Shown here: positions 31,781-44,068 of the stretch, one piece after another
Numbering within the stretch: position 1 is the stretch's first letter
Layout of the letters: every line of letters begins with the position of its first letter
Assembly (NCBI RefSeq): GCF_029784165.1
Contig: NC_073696.1
Span: 110,042,665-110,106,664 of the forward strand
Origin: Wyeomyia smithii
Lineage: Eukaryota; Arthropoda; Insecta; Diptera; Culicidae
DNA length: 64,000 bases
Direction: 5' to 3'
Program-made: the position numbers and the translations under genes
The notes under the pieces: model-generated
The model's database searches: none
Told to the model about the DNA's origin: nothing
The model's input: only the letters and a program-made list of their open reading frames with translations

Positions 31781-32127
31781 GGTGGCCTAGCGTAGTTGGT
31801 AACGTCTCCGCCAACCACGCTCGACGCCTGGGTTCGAATCCCACCGCCGACATAGGTGTCGATGGTTGTGAGGTGGCGTGATCCACTCACAACCAACCCA
31901 ACTGGTCTAGATTCAATTCTAGCCGACACCGGGAGATTTTCTGAGGCGAAAAATCTCTGGGATCACGCCTTCCATCGCATGAGGAAGTAAAGCCGTTGGC
32001 GCCGGTCCGTTAATCAACGGGTCGTGAGTTAGGGTCCTGGGTGGAGTCGCCTCCCCGGGCGTCGGTGATTGGCACAACAACAGTGGCGGAACTAGACCGA
32101 CGGTAAATAAGCGAGAATAAAAAAAAA
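31781..32127 (+). mobile_element. intact tRNA-derived SINE with 12-bp target duplication
   Basis: Flanked by AACGTGGCAAAC at 31769-31780 and 32128-32139. The head is tRNA-like: A box TGGCCTAGCGTAGTTGGT (31783-31800) and B box GGTTCGAATCC (31831-31841), the usual Pol III internal promoter spacing. A GC-rich tRNA-unrelated body of about 260 bp follows, then an A-rich tail (AATAAAAAAAAAAA). Mobilisation would need a LINE in trans. Both ends and the duplication are perfect, so it is young relative to its surroundings. Confidence 0.88.
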
Positions 32128-32340
32128 AACGTGGCAAACAATTATTACCATTTTTCTCTCACGCAATTGACACTTGCATACATAAACACTTTAGCTACTT
32201 GTATTACCAGTCAGCAAAGGAAATGCTTCGGGAATCGGAACAACCACCAAGGGGTCGTATACAAATTACCCAAAGCAAAAAGGTTGGGGGGTGGCAGGAG
32301 TTTGCGTTGCTTTTTGTTGCATATGGAGAAGGGGTGGGAG

Positions 32341-32376
32341 TTTATTATTATTATTATTATTATTATTTATTTATTT
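32341..32376. repeat. TTA/TTTA microsatellite at the 3' end of the CR1-like LINE
   Basis: About 36 nt of TTATTATTA passing into TTTATTTATT. CR1-group elements often end in short tandem repeats. This one marks the 3' terminus. Confidence 0.8.
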
Positions 32377-32807
32377 CCATCTGACCCGCAGTGGTCTTAA
32401 TGAAATGTTGATACACTAACAATAACAAACAAAGAACAAAGTGCAACATTAACAAACAGATTTCCAGCAATACAAACTATCTAACAAGCACATGAAACAT
32501 TTTTAAACTATCTTATGCACTACATGAGTCGTCTTAACCTATTCTTGAAAACGTCTATGGTTACATTGAAGTCAAAATAGTCAAAAAATCTATTGAATAC
32601 GTCACACATCGCCCTTATAGGTTCGTTCTGGCCGTAGTTAGTACGTTGGTAGTCAAGTCGTAGAAAGTTCCATGATCTCAGGCTTCTCGCAGGCACATAG
32701 ATGTTGAGTTGAGAGAGAATGGCCGGGGCATCAATTTGTCCAGCGAAAAGTTTTCCTTTTTGCCTTCGAAAAGGCAGCGATCAATGTATGGAGGAAGCTC
32801 ACTCGGG

Positions 32808-33570
32808 TTACTCCATGGTAGAGTACGTAACGCATAACGCATAACGGATGAACCGGCTTTGCACTGACTCAATTCTGTTTTTCCAAATCTCCGTATTGGG
32901 GCACCAAACAACAGCAGATGTTTCTAGCACCGACCGCACCAGGGAAAAATATAATGAACGCAGGCAATATGGGTCTGAAAATTCTTTGGCGATTCGAATT
33001 ATAAACCCTAGGTTCCTATTCGCTTGTGCAATTATGCTCGTGTAGTGATCTCTAAAGGACATTTGAGAATCTAAGAGCACACCAAGATCCTTAACTACAG
33101 TGACTCTTTCAAGCGGCTGACCAGAGATTGTGTAACTCCACAGGATTGGTTTTTTTCTACGGGTGAATGAAATCGCAGAGCATTTGGAGATACTAACTGT
33201 CAGGCAATTGCGTATGCACCAGTTATAGAAAGCATCAATATACTGCTGTAGTTCCTCACAGTCGGCTGTAGATCTTACGACGAGGAAAATCTTCAAATCA
33301 TCGGCGTAGATTAATTTACATCCTGGCGGAATGACAAAACAAACATCGTTGAAGAACAATGAAAATAGCAGCGGTCCAAGGTTGCTTCCTTGAGGCACGC
33401 CCGAAAAATTTACAAAACTGTATGACTCGCTGTTTCCTAGTTTCACAGACAGAGTACGACCAACTAAGTAGGATTGAAGCCAGCCGACCAGATTCGATGT
33501 TGCACCCAGCCACTCAACTTTCGCCAACAAGATGTTGTGATCCACGCGATCGAATGCTGCTTTGAGATCC
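32808..33570 (-). pseudogene. CR1/T1-like RT palm and thumb
   Basis: Contains FDRVDHNILLAKVEWLG (partly upstream of the first Met), VNFSGVPQGSNLGPLLFSLF, KLIYADDLKIFLVV (catalytic YADD), VVKDLGVLLDSQMSFRDHYT, NRNLGFIIRIAKEFSDPYCL and SVLETSAVVWCPNTEIWKNR. One of the better-kept RT domains, separated from its fingers by a stop or shift near 33590. Confidence 0.75.
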
Positions 33571-33587
33571 GTGTAAATAGAGTCTAC

Positions 33588-34727
33588 CTAAGCACCATCT
33601 TCCAAATGTTTGATGCAATGAGAACAGAACTGTAGCAGATTCGTTGTTGTAGATCTTCTAGGAAAGAAACCATGTTGGTCTACCGAGATGTACGCTTTGC
33701 TTTCGCGAAGCAGGACGCCTCCTACTAATACTTCAAAAAGTTTGGACCCAGCGCATAATGAAGTTATCCCGCGATAGTTAGCTGTATTTTGTTTATCCCC
33801 TTTTTTGAAAACTGGGAACATTGTTGATTTTTTCCAGCGCTCTGGAAATACTCCTTGCGCCAGCGACTGGTTAAATATTAATTTTAATGGAGCACAAAGG
33901 GCAGTAGCACATTTTTCAAATACACTGGCAGGAATTCCGTCTGGACCAGGTATCATAGATGACTTTAATTTCTTTATTGCAAGCATGATATCATCGTCGA
34001 TGAATCGAACATTGCCTAGATTCATTACATTGTTTGGAACGTTTTGAAAAGCATTTTCTACCTGTACAGCGCTAGCAGGGGATGCGTTGAATGCACTAGA
34101 GAAGTGCTTGGCAAACAGGTTGCAGATGCCATCGCGAGTGTTTGCAACTTCTCCTTCTAAAAACATTTGCGAAGGGAGTCCGCTTTCCTTACGTTTGTCA
34201 TTCACAAAAGCCCAGAAACCTTTGGGGTTTCTTCTGAGGTTTGACTGTACACGTAGGATATGCTGTGAATAAAGGATACGGTTATATGCTCTGTAGTTAT
34301 TACTGGCCTGGGTGAAGTCTCGCTTTGTCAAGGGATTCCGTTGATGTGTGTATCTGCGAAGTGCTTTTGCTCTCAAACGTTTTAGTTTTTTCAACCGCTG
34401 ATTAGACCAGGGTGGTTTCGGTCTGGGACGAGGAGCTGGAACGTGAAGACTGAACAGCTGAAGTAAAATAGTTGAGAGTCTTTCTACAGCAAGATTAACA
34501 TCCATAGCATGATTTAGTGCCGTTTCCCAGTTGATTGCTTGTAACGAGTCCATTAGTGCAATAAAATCTGCTTTGACAAAATTAAATTCCCTATCTTCGG
34601 GCGTATCATCAAAATCAACTGGTTGCGGAGATGCTTGAGTGACCAATAGAGGAGGGTGATGCGAATCCATTTCTAGTAGAGGCTCCACAAGCTTCAACGA
34701 CAGTGCAATCCGGTGCCGATTCCTCAT
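33588..34727 (-). pseudogene. CR1/T1-like EN end, linker and RT fingers (379 codons open)
   Basis: Contains RNRHRIALSLKLVEP, the basic linker KPPWSNQRLKKLKRLRAKAL, GFWAFVNDKRKESGLPSQMF, SSMIPGPDGIPASVFEKC (RT motif 0/1), WKKSTMFPVFKKGDKQNTAN, YRGITSLCAGSKLFEVLV and HGFFPRRSTTTNLLQF (motif 2). The palm follows in the next frame at 33545-32808. Confidence 0.75.
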
Positions 34728-35145
34728 TGACGAATAAGAGATCTAACGTTCGATTCCTATCGTTAGTGACAGTGCACATCTGTATCATATTCAGCAGCGA
34801 CATACCATCCAGAAGAGCAGAAGCAGTTCCAGAAAACGTAGACTCGGAAATGTTTGGAATAGCATAGCCCGAGCTTGTACGTGTCCAGGTTATACCAGGC
34901 TGATTGTAGTCTCCAAAGAGCAAATGAGTTGCATGCGGCTGGAGCGAGCACGAAATTTCAAGTGCGGAGTCTATATGTTTTTTTGTATACATTATATTGT
35001 GTTCCAAATAGCTGCACTGAGTTTATTTCACTGTTCAGCCATGTCTCGGACAAAACAATAACATCGTGTTCCGAGTCAAGCGTCGCCAGGAACAGATCAT
35101 CTATTTTTGTTCGTAATCCCCTCACGTTCTGGTAGTAAATTTTTA
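34615..35145 (-). pseudogene. CR1/T1-like AP-endonuclease domain with internal deletion
   Basis: The N-terminal piece (NVRGLRTKID, SETWLNSEI, about 35140-34990) and the C-terminal piece (LLFGDYNQPGITW, RNRTLDLLFVNEES, ending near 34700) are in different frames. They lack the middle of the domain, so it is catalytically dead. Confidence 0.7.
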
Positions 35146-35165
35146 TATTATTATTATTATTATTT

Positions 35166-36009
35166 AGTTGAGACAGTCACGCAACTGTGATGTTTTTTTT
35201 TTGGTTGTTTAACGTTACGTAATTTTAGGGAGGAAGGGGAGTTTAGTCAGATTAAACGTTTATTTATCGTAACCAAAGGGGTGGAGGTCTGAAATCTTCA
35301 TTTTTAGCGCTACGTAATTTGTGTACGACGTCCAACAAGCAGGGTAACGCAAAGATACGCCGACGCACTGCTTCCTGTATAACACTGGTCGATAAAAGCT
35401 ATAAAATGTTGCCCTAAAGCCCTAAAGCTCAAAACAGTTGTCCTAGAAAGACTATAGCTTTTCAACTAGTCCGGTGAATTTTGGAGCCCCTAGTGTATGC
35501 AGAAGTACGTAAAAAGCTCTTAAAAAGTTTTATCCACAAAGGGCACCAACATTCATAGGAAGGGTAGCGGTAAATTCGGATATGATTTTCTTTCAACTTT
35601 CTGTTTTACTAAAGTATTGGTAAACTCGAAGAGAAGCGTTGTTTAATGGACTTGATGGCATTCGAAAATAATGTTGAAGGTTGCAAAAACCCCGTTCCAG
35701 ATAGAGTAACGCAAAAACAGCGTGAGTGGAATTGAATCCCGCTTGAAATAAATGCTTTGTCAAATTTGAAATTTTAATTAGAAACAAAAATTTATTTTTA
35801 CTATTTCAGTTGAAAATACGTGGTCGTTTTTTAAAGGACAATTGGTTTTAGCGCGCATAATTTTCATTACGTAGCAGAAAATTAACTCGATACCGCGAGG
35901 TAAAGCCCAGCATGAAATGAATGGGATTATGTCTTTCCCTTGACTTCGCCTCCTTTGCCATGACCAGACAATGTAACTTGCATATTTGTTACAGATCACC
36001 TCAAGCTCA
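35166..36009. other. no gene; dispersed repeat motifs
   Basis: 35200-35340 carries AACGTTACGTAATTTTAGGG and GGAAGGGGAGTTTAGTC, a G-rich/TACGTAA motif that recurs near 46910 and 48780. The rest is unassigned AT-rich DNA. Confidence 0.4.
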
Positions 36010-38640
36010 TTGCCTTCTACACAGACTTGAGTTGGGAGGCCGATGTTATTGCTCGCATGTATTTCGTGTTCGACACACTTATTCGCAGTTGGATTCGTCC
36101 GGCTTCGGCTTTCAGTCGGGCGTAAGTTTCCCTCGCCGTCGCAAAGCTACGTGTTATGATGTCAAAGTCATCCGCGAAGCCCAGAAGCTGAACAGACCTT
36201 GTGAAAATCGTGCCTCTCGTGTCGGTGCCCGCCCACCGGATCGCACTCTCAAGGGAGATGTTAAACAGCAAACAGGAAAGCCCATCATCTTGTTTTAATC
36301 CTTTGCGCAATTCAAAGGGGCTAGAGAGTAACCCCTGAAACACGCACGTAGCACACTACTTGCGCCATGGTGGCCTTGATCGGACGAGTTAGTTTATTTA
36401 GAAATCTGTTGTCGTGCATGATCTGCCATAGCTGTTCTCGATCGACTGTATCATATGCCACCGTGAAGTCGATGAAGATGTGATGTGTGGGCATGTTGTA
36501 CTCGCGACATTTCTGTAACATCTGTCGGATTAAAAAGATCTGGTCCGTGGTGACACGGGCTGCCATGAAGTCCGCTTGGTACTGGCCCACGAACCTCCTG
36601 GTTAAAGATGATAGACGACGGAACAAGATGAGTATTTTGTAGGCGGCATTGATTGGCGAGATACCGCGATAGTTGCGGCACTCCAGCTTGTCACCCTTCT
36701 TGTAAATGAGGCAGACGACTGGCAGTTTTCCTCCTCCCAAATCCTTGGATCATATATAATGGGTCAAATTGCAGCGTTTTAGCCAGCACATCTCTCCCAT
36801 GTTTAAACAGCTCCCTCAGCAGTCCGTCTTTGCCAGTAGTGCTGTTCTTCAGCTTCCTGATCGCACAAAGAACTTCATGATCATCGGAGGCTAGTACTCG
36901 GTCATCTGCTGCTGGTGCTCTTAGGTCAATTCCTAATACGCTTCTGTTTTGTTTACTGTGGTACTCCTTCCATCTGTCGATCACCTCGCTGACATGACCT
37001 TGAGAAGATTTCCATCCGCGTCGTTGCACATGTCGTCTGGCAACACATAGCCTCTGCGAGACTGGTTTACCTGCCCATAGAACTTCCGTGTCTCACCGAC
37101 ACGGTACAGCTGCTCCAGCTCCTCATGTTCACGATCCTTTTGCTGGCCCTTCATTCGTCTGAGAATCGTGGTCATGTCGTTCCGTGCCCGTTTGTAATTC
37201 GCCTTGTTCTTTCTCGTTGACCTGTCCAGGTCAGTGCTGATAAAAGTCATTTTCCCCAGCAAAATTCTTCGAAAATTACAGCCAATCGTTTTCAATTTTC
37301 ACTTCCAATGATCGCAGCACTCTTTCAGATACACTAGATTTTCGTCCTAGTAACGTGCTGTTATACTCAGTTGAAATAGATCGCGCGCATCGTTCACGGT
37401 TACGGAATAAATTTGACGACAAATTCAACCACTTCAAAGCGAAAAAGAAAAACAAACAGTCCACTCAACCAAAATGAACCTCACCGAAAAACTTTTTCAC
37501 TGACACTGACCGATGCCTTGACAATCTTCGTTAACTGATAAACTGATTTTGTTGTCTTGCTTCCATCGCATGAAATATAATGAGGTGTTTTGACAGTTCA
37601 CTTCCATGCAAAAAGCGGGAAGGGAGAACTCTGAAAGGATTGTAAAAAAATAACGTTTTAGATGCTTTTTTTCACTTTCACTCAAGAGTGTCAACAAATA
37701 TCAACCCTGGACTCCAGGTATATCGCCCAGGTCCGTATCTTCCCATTCACCGCTGCATAGCACTCACCGTCATACCAGTCATTTCTTCCACTCGGTACTT
37801 CCACTCCCAGTGTCGCCGTTGCGGTCAACCTTTAGCTGTGCGAAGGCTACACCAGCCGTCCTTGAGAGCCGATGCGTCAAGCCCTCCATCGTGGGAAGTA
37901 CCTTTTCCAGCTTTTGCGCGTATTCATCCGCAGTCTGGTGGCCCGGAGCTGCTTGATGTTGAGCCGTGATGCTCGGTGATGTCACGCGTGGTATACGGTC
38001 TACAGTTTTGAACACAAACATACCGCAACTATGAAGTGGTCCGAGCCAATATCCGCACCGCGGTTGGTGCGTACGTTTGTAATGTCTGAGGAGAACAGGC
38101 CGTCGATGAGAACCTGGTCAATTTGGTTTGCTGTACGTTGGTCAGGTGATCTCCAGGTGGTTTTGTGAATGTCCTTTCGGGGAAAGAACTTCCTTTCTTT
38201 ACCAATCTGAGCGTTTATGTTCCGATGACGATCTTGATGTCTCTACGCGAGCAGCTATCGCAGAGCTTCTCCAGCTGTGCGTAGAACGCTTTTTTTTCTA
38301 TATCGGGTTTTCTATCGTGAGGGCAGTGCTCATGAAGGATAGTGTAGTTGTAGAACCATCCTTTCATTCTCAACAAACACAACCTACCTCTAATCGCCTG
38401 CCACTTGATCACACGACTCTGCATCCTGCCCAGCACGATAAAGCCGGTACCCAGCTCATTGGTTGTGCCGCCGGAAAAGCTCCTGAAGCACCACGACGAC
38501 GAAGTGGTGGAGTTCTAGCTCATCCAGAATAATCCGGTCGCCACCCGGGACGTTAAGCAATCTACAGTTCCATGTACCGAGCTTCCAATCCTCGTTCTTA
38601 TTTCGACGGGGCTGCCTTCTTGGGTGTAGTTAGCAAGACA
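36010..38640 (-). mobile_element. RTE/JAM-like LINE, endonuclease to RT palm, with ~430-bp foreign segment
   Basis: Minus strand from the high end: GTWNCRLLNVPGGDRII (EN start, about 38585-38535), LCLLRMKGWFYNYTILHEHC, RKPDIEKKAFYAQLEKL, DIKIVIGT, FFPRKDIHKTTWRSPDQRTA-type EN motif (about 38200-38130) and the EN end near 38000. The EN-RT connector is 37780-37690, then a non-homologous stretch 37265-37690. After it come RRMKGQQKDREHEELEQL (37295-36981), LKNSTTGKDGLLRELFKHG, YRGISPINAAYKILI, VAYDTVDREQLWQIMHD and LLGFADDFDIITRSF. Cut off near 36010 before the thumb. Confidence 0.75.
37265..37690. other. non-RTE segment inserted within the RTE copy
   Basis: The sequence between the EN end/connector and the next connector piece shows no RTE similarity. 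No clear terminal inverted repeat or target duplication was found. It could be an old insertion or lineage-specific connector sequence. Confidence 0.35.
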
Positions 38641-41600
38641 CCGCATTTAATAATTCACGCTGTTTGAGCCACCCCAAACATAGAGAACAAACGCTCAGGT
38701 AAGCTGCCCTCCAATGAGCACAGCTCCCCTTCCCTTTCAGCACACGATCAAGTTCCCACCGGTTTACCGATCTTTTCTTGGTTGCTCGTATCCCATTCGG
38801 TATCACGTAGAGGTAGGGATAGGAGTTGCTGGATGTTATGCTACACTGTGGTCTATTTTATGCCTACTAGTACGGGTGTACTGCTGCTAGGCACTGCCCA
38901 GCCGTTTACCAAAAGCTATCATATTATAATTATTGAGCTAGTTTGAATCTAAAAATCAATATTTCAGACCCCCTCACCTCCCTATGCAACAACAGGTAAC
39001 GTTCAATATGACTCCCCCCCCCCCCCTAGAACTGCGTAACGCTGAACAACCAACCGACAAAATCACTAAGATGTCCGGATTTGTTGAGTAGTGCTACAAA
39101 CCTGTCTGCATGACGGAGCTGCCCACACAGACGGGAGATCCAAAATCTAGCGTTCTGGAAGATGATTTATAGACACCAGCGCCGTCCACCGGTTTCTTTT
39201 GCTTGTCTGTCCGCTATGGAATTTAAAATCGCCGCCTGCTGCGCTACGACCTGGCGTAGCTCCGCTTGCAGCAGGTCGATATCATAAGTCTAGTCTTCAC
39301 TTATGCTAGCTTTTATATGGGACTACCGAGAGTTATATTCCGGTCAGCTTGTCGTTGTGCATCCGAACGAGTATCCCGTGTAGATGCAGTATATATTTCC
39401 AAATCTGAATCATATTTCCAGTTCGCTTATTTTTCGCTTCCCCTGCTGCACACATAGTCTGCCTTAATGAACTTGAATGTTAACGGGTAAAAGCCGTTGT
39501 TAAAAATAGAAATTAGTTCGAAAAACTGTAGCACCAAGGCTTTGCTTTTTACAAGCGTTTAACCAGGCTTTAAATTTTCTATAGTAGAATAATTAACGTC
39601 ACAAAATCACAATTTTTCGAATTTTGGTGGACGCACAGCTAATTTTCCAATCGATTGCTTTAAGAATGAAGGAAATCCTTTGAAAACTGACTAAGTTTCG
39701 CGCATTTGAAAGTAGACTGTATACATTAAATTGATTTTTGTTGAATTTCGATTCTCACAGTAATCACTATATAGTTGTAGGTAAGAAAGATAAAGTCTCT
39801 TTTAAAATTTATTCCCATCGGTTTAAAAAAAATAGTCTCGGCATCCATAAATTTTTATCCGCTGGTCGAGTTGACACCAAATCCGTCATCCACCTCTCAA
39901 GACCGCCCAAATTTTCGGTATGGTGGTTAATATTGCACCTGCCTACGGTACGACAATACTGATGCGTTCACCACGCTACTAGTCACATTCACCATTACAT
40001 CGCCGTTTGTTTGTGCACTAAAATAACCCATACTCCATGTAAAAACATTGATCCCATTCGGGAAACACGTTTTAGGGACACGCGCGTGTATGAATTTGCT
40101 TGTATTTCCACAGCGCGCCAGCATTAACCGACTGTCTACCTTGAAAGCTGTGCGCTGCGTCGTACTTTATATGGCTTTTCCACGTCGCGTGTAGCGTCGA
40201 TATGAATTTATTCAAAAGGCACTGCAGGATATGACTTACAATTTTCTCTATAATGCTGTAATTTTTCTTAAAATAAAATACTTGAAATATAGCCAAAACG
40301 TAGAATTTATTAGAATCCATGATTTATTACCGATAGGACCTCGCGTCCGCTAATGTACTTTTTAGAAATAAAATTCAAAAGAATACGATAAATATAAGAC
40401 TGTAATTTTAATTTACCAGCTCAAACAAGCGTTAAACAACCAACTGATTCGCTGCATGGTTCTTGGTTACAGGAAACGATAACCTTTTCAAGTAGATTGC
40501 TACGGTATTTGCCTTGAGCCTTGCTTATGTGGCCGCTAATGTTTCACGAACGAACAATTTTCCGTTAAACTCTGTTCAGTTTCAACCTCTGATCTTTACC
40601 GAAGCGTGATTCGCATGAAACGAAAATATAACTCTACATCGAAGAAAAACTTTTAACGCTACACTATCATCCTCGGCGCTGGACTGTATAATAACCACAA
40701 GATGTAGGTCGCCAATAGCCGAACTGAGTGCCACCAGGGGATCCAATTTCAGCACAATATTATGTCTGTGCTGCAAATAAACTCCCCCCGGAAACGAAAC
40801 TACCACCGACCAGGAACTACAAAAGCCTGAAAATTGGACCCAACCCAAATTCGACTTTGCGAATCGAACTGAGTCGCTTTCATGCACCAATGCTTCTGCT
40901 GTTGGCAGCTCCAGTCCATACCCGAGGAGAGAAACGTATCAGCGTGGATGGTCTCGGGAATCAAAGTTTCACATTTTTTCGGAAATGGGACCAATTACTA
41001 CTACCCGTGCTATCACAGCACATTGTGGTTAAAAAATGATCTGCTTAAAGTGGAATAGATTTCTTAAAGACAATATTTATTAATTCAATATTGATTTTTT
41101 ACAAAACGAATAACTTTTAGATAGAAAACTAATATTAAAACCTTCGAGTTTTGACCCTACAAATTCACATCTCGATCAGTGTGCGAATGCTTGGCATTGC
41201 CTTCCGCTAGGTGCATCTATTAGAAACAGCCAAGCTAATGGCAATGTTTCACAATCAATGGGTGGAAATTGAAAATAAATTGCAAACTGTATGTTGACAC
41301 CGGGGGAGAGACTTTCCTCTGAAGGTGGGTAAATTACTTGAGTCATGCAGGAGGTATACAGAATATTATTGACCGTTTTATTTATATTACACTCTGCAAT
41401 ACTAATTATTAGACAAGGCAAGGTAAAAAAACTGAGACACAGAAAACAGGCATTTTGAACACAAATCAATATTTTAAATAAAAATAAATAGACAGCTTGT
41501 TTAGTAGAAGAGAATCAGACTGCTGCAATCTAATTGATTTTTATAGCCTAAGTTTTGTACATATGTTCCAGCATAACTCTTGAATGCCTGAACCAATTCC

Positions 41601-41839
41601 CACCAAACCTGGTATACGTGTTTTTCTACAAATAAAGAGATCATAGTAATGGGTCTCAATTGAAGCGGAAGTCGATTTATCGACCATTATGAGAACTTCT
41701 AGATTTTCGGCCATCGGTCATATCGGGAGGCCGGAAATTGATTTCCAGAGACCAAAACATGATATTCGACGCCATTTTCAAATTCAAGTTGATTTTTTTT
41801 TGGAAGGTGAGAAAAAAATAACTAAGACAGATAATTGAG
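38641..41839. other. probable RTE 5' leader, then unassigned sequence
   Basis: 38641-38920 is GC-richer and continues the RTE orientation, probably its 5' leader. A C-run lies at about 39013-39027 next to CTAGAACTGCGTAACG. 41560-41760 reads like a degenerate mosquito dispersed repeat (AACTCTTGAATGCCTGAACC, CATCGGTCATATCGGGAGG). No gene recognised. A 103-codon plus frame at 40728-41039 matches nothing. Confidence 0.35.
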
Positions 41840-42475
41840 TTTGATAAATTTCCCATGAAAGGTAAACATACTAACTTACTTGCAGAAGAAAAACGCCATT
41901 GCGAGTGGCCGACCCGCAGTTAACCGGAACGTTCGCCATGGCAAACGAAAACATGCGTGTTGGCATATTTTTAAGCTCTTTCTTCGTTTTATTTATTAAT
42001 TCCTCCTCAGTTTTCGGGACAAAATTGTTCGAGTAGATCTAACACACTTCAGGTTTTCCCAGAAATTTTCGATGAGACGCAGCTAGGGGACGTTGAGCGG
42101 GTTCGTCGACTTGGGTACCATATATATAGATATTCAGCCGATCCATCTCCTTAACCAATAGCTTCGATTGGTGGGTCCGCGCCATATCCGGTCAGAACAC
42201 CGCGTCTTCGCCTTTAAAGTATTTCTTGATGAACAGCGCAACTTCCGACAGGTACTTCGTACTATAAATTTCCTCGTTCACGGCCAGTCCGGAGTAAAAG
42301 AAGAACTACTTCGACATTCCCTTCTCGCTGATTGTGATCCACAGCAGCACTTTCTTGGGGAACTTGGTATATGGAATGAACTTCACCTCGGAGCTCACTT
42401 CCTTCGTGGGAGAAGTAAAATACGAAGCGATGCCCAGTGGGGAATCGCTGGCCATCGACCCCAAATTGAAAATGC
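41840..42475 (-). mobile_element. Tc1/mariner fossil, C-terminal half (fragment 1)
   Basis: Homologous to 56210-56760: both share GCGAGTGGCC, TTAACCGGAACG or TTTACCGGAACA, GACGCAGCTAGGGGA type and AGTAAAATACG. The minus-strand sense corresponds to the second catalytic Asp region (WPDLVSAHYSK in the better copy) and the C terminus. Frames are broken. The outer end near 41840 (TTTCCCATGAAAGGTAA) parallels 56221 (TTTCCCATGGAAGGTAA). Confidence 0.62.
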
Positions 42476-42656
42476 GAATTTCATTTGAATTATATTTTTC
42501 CTATAGTTGTATACTATCGAAGTGTCAGAAATCAAATTTTTAGAGCATTACGACAAAATTCGAATTTTCTATAATTTTTCAAAGTGTACTGAGTCAGCGA
42601 TGACGTCTAAGGAAAAGTTGAATATAAAATAGTGGAGAATAAATCCTCATCATTGG

Positions 42657-43625
42657 ACAATGCACAATGGTCAAGAAACCGAGTTTAGAGGGAAATTTGG
42701 GTCTACCCTATTTCGGAGCTGGTCCCCTTAACAACCCAACGAAACAATACGGGTTTAATTATTTTCAATATAGATGCATCCCCGCGATTTTGAGCACAAT
42801 TGAAGCACTTCGCGTGACCAACTTCGAAATAGGGTGACCATAAAAAACGACTGTGTACATCGAACATTAATAACATAAGTTTTTAAAAAAATCATAACTT
42901 TTGAACCAGTTGATCGATTTTCGATTTGGGTCAAATTAAGGTAATTACTTCTAGTTATAAGAAAAAAATACCAAAAAATAAATCTGGGTGCTTTTATATG
43001 CATAATGTATAAAATTATTGAAATTTTCGGCTTGTGTTTAAATTGAATTTACTCAAATTTAAAAAGTAACATATTTCTAAAAGTTCATCCATTTATAGAG
43101 TCGAGTATGCCCTTCAAAATGAGACCAAGAGATATTTTTTATGTTTGCCCCAAAAAGAATGATATACAAATGAAAAACGCATATTTTTGATGAAAAATAT
43201 TAATAACTTTGAGTAAAATTGAGATATTTACGATGTCAGTGTTGTAAATTGTTTCTCTTAAAAAGCTCTAAAAGTCGTTCAGACAGTTTTGAGATGAAAC
43301 TTGAAATAAAAAAGTTAGAACTTAAAATATGTTTTTTTCAATATAAATCAGTTGTTTTCAAAGATAGAGAAAAACTTTATTTTACAAAGTTACTTAAAAT
43401 TAATGGAGCTATAACATTGTAGAACAAATTTTTCTTCTATCTACAAAGATAAAAAGTTAGATACTTGATTGCATCGAAAATGTTGGTCACCCTAATTTTT
43501 GATAATTTTTCAATAAGCGCTTTATTATATGTAACAACTTTGTAGAAGAAAGTTTTTCTCTAAAATGTTGCTATAGAGCTCTATACCCTCCCCCTAAATT
43601 TGGTTTCTGGACCATTGTGCAATGT
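42657..43625. mobile_element. ~0.96-kb element with inverted termini
   Basis: The left end has TGCACAATGGTCAAGAAACC (42661-42680). The right end has GGTTTCTGGACCATTGTGCA (43602-43621), an inverted match with one difference. The similarity goes on inward with variants of TTTAGAGGG. Interior AT-rich, with no transposase recognised. The exact edges and target duplication are unclear. It lies between two Tc1/mariner fragments. Confidence 0.6.
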
Positions 43626-44068
43626 AATCTCATTGTAATACTCGAAAAAATTAGGCGGAATCAAAAAATTACGTATTTTTTGCATTAAAACAGCGTTTAA
43701 TGTTTAGACGGCAGGGTTTGGCACTAGTTTTAAAAGATAGCTTGGAAAAATGCATCTAGTCCGATCCTGCACAGAGTTGCGCAGAGTACCCTTCTTTCGA
43801 AGAGAAACAACGGGTGTTCGGCAGATATCGGACTTTAAAAATGTAAATTTAAATTGCACACTGCAAGCCGTCAACAGAATAACAAATAGCTCGTAGAAGT
43901 TTGATAATAACAACGTTTTCAAACATGTTCCAGTATAATTAATCACACTATTTTCATATTAACAAGTTTAACTCATCTATATCCCGATAATTAACGAAGT
44001 ATCAATAAACAATCATTGTTTATGTTTTGGATCACCAGCACTGAGTACCAAAATCATGTTTCAAGCTT

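Larger units (their letters stand above)
32341..35165 (-). mobile_element. CR1/T1-like LINE, ORF2 from EN start to 3' tail, with EN deletion
   Basis: Reading the minus strand from 35145: IYYQNVRGLRTKIDDLF and VIVLSETWLNSEINSVQLFG, then a jump (about 34985) to THLLFGDYNQPGITWT. RT pieces follow (34727-33588 and 33545-32808) and the tail QNEPIRAMCDVFNRFFDYF through FKNRLRRLM, ending near 32520. The 3' UTR ends in an AAT-rich microsatellite (minus strand) at 32341-32376. TTA repeats also bound the 5' edge (35146-35165). EN lacks about 60 residues, and there are frameshifts near 34700 and 33590. Confidence 0.75.

Noticed and set aside
31783..31855. tRNA gene (A and B boxes, GGTTCGAATCC)
   Set aside because: It is the head of a SINE with a long unrelated body, A-rich tail and 12-bp target duplication.
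40728..41039. 103-codon plus frame
   Set aside because: No domain, neighbour or codon signal supports it.
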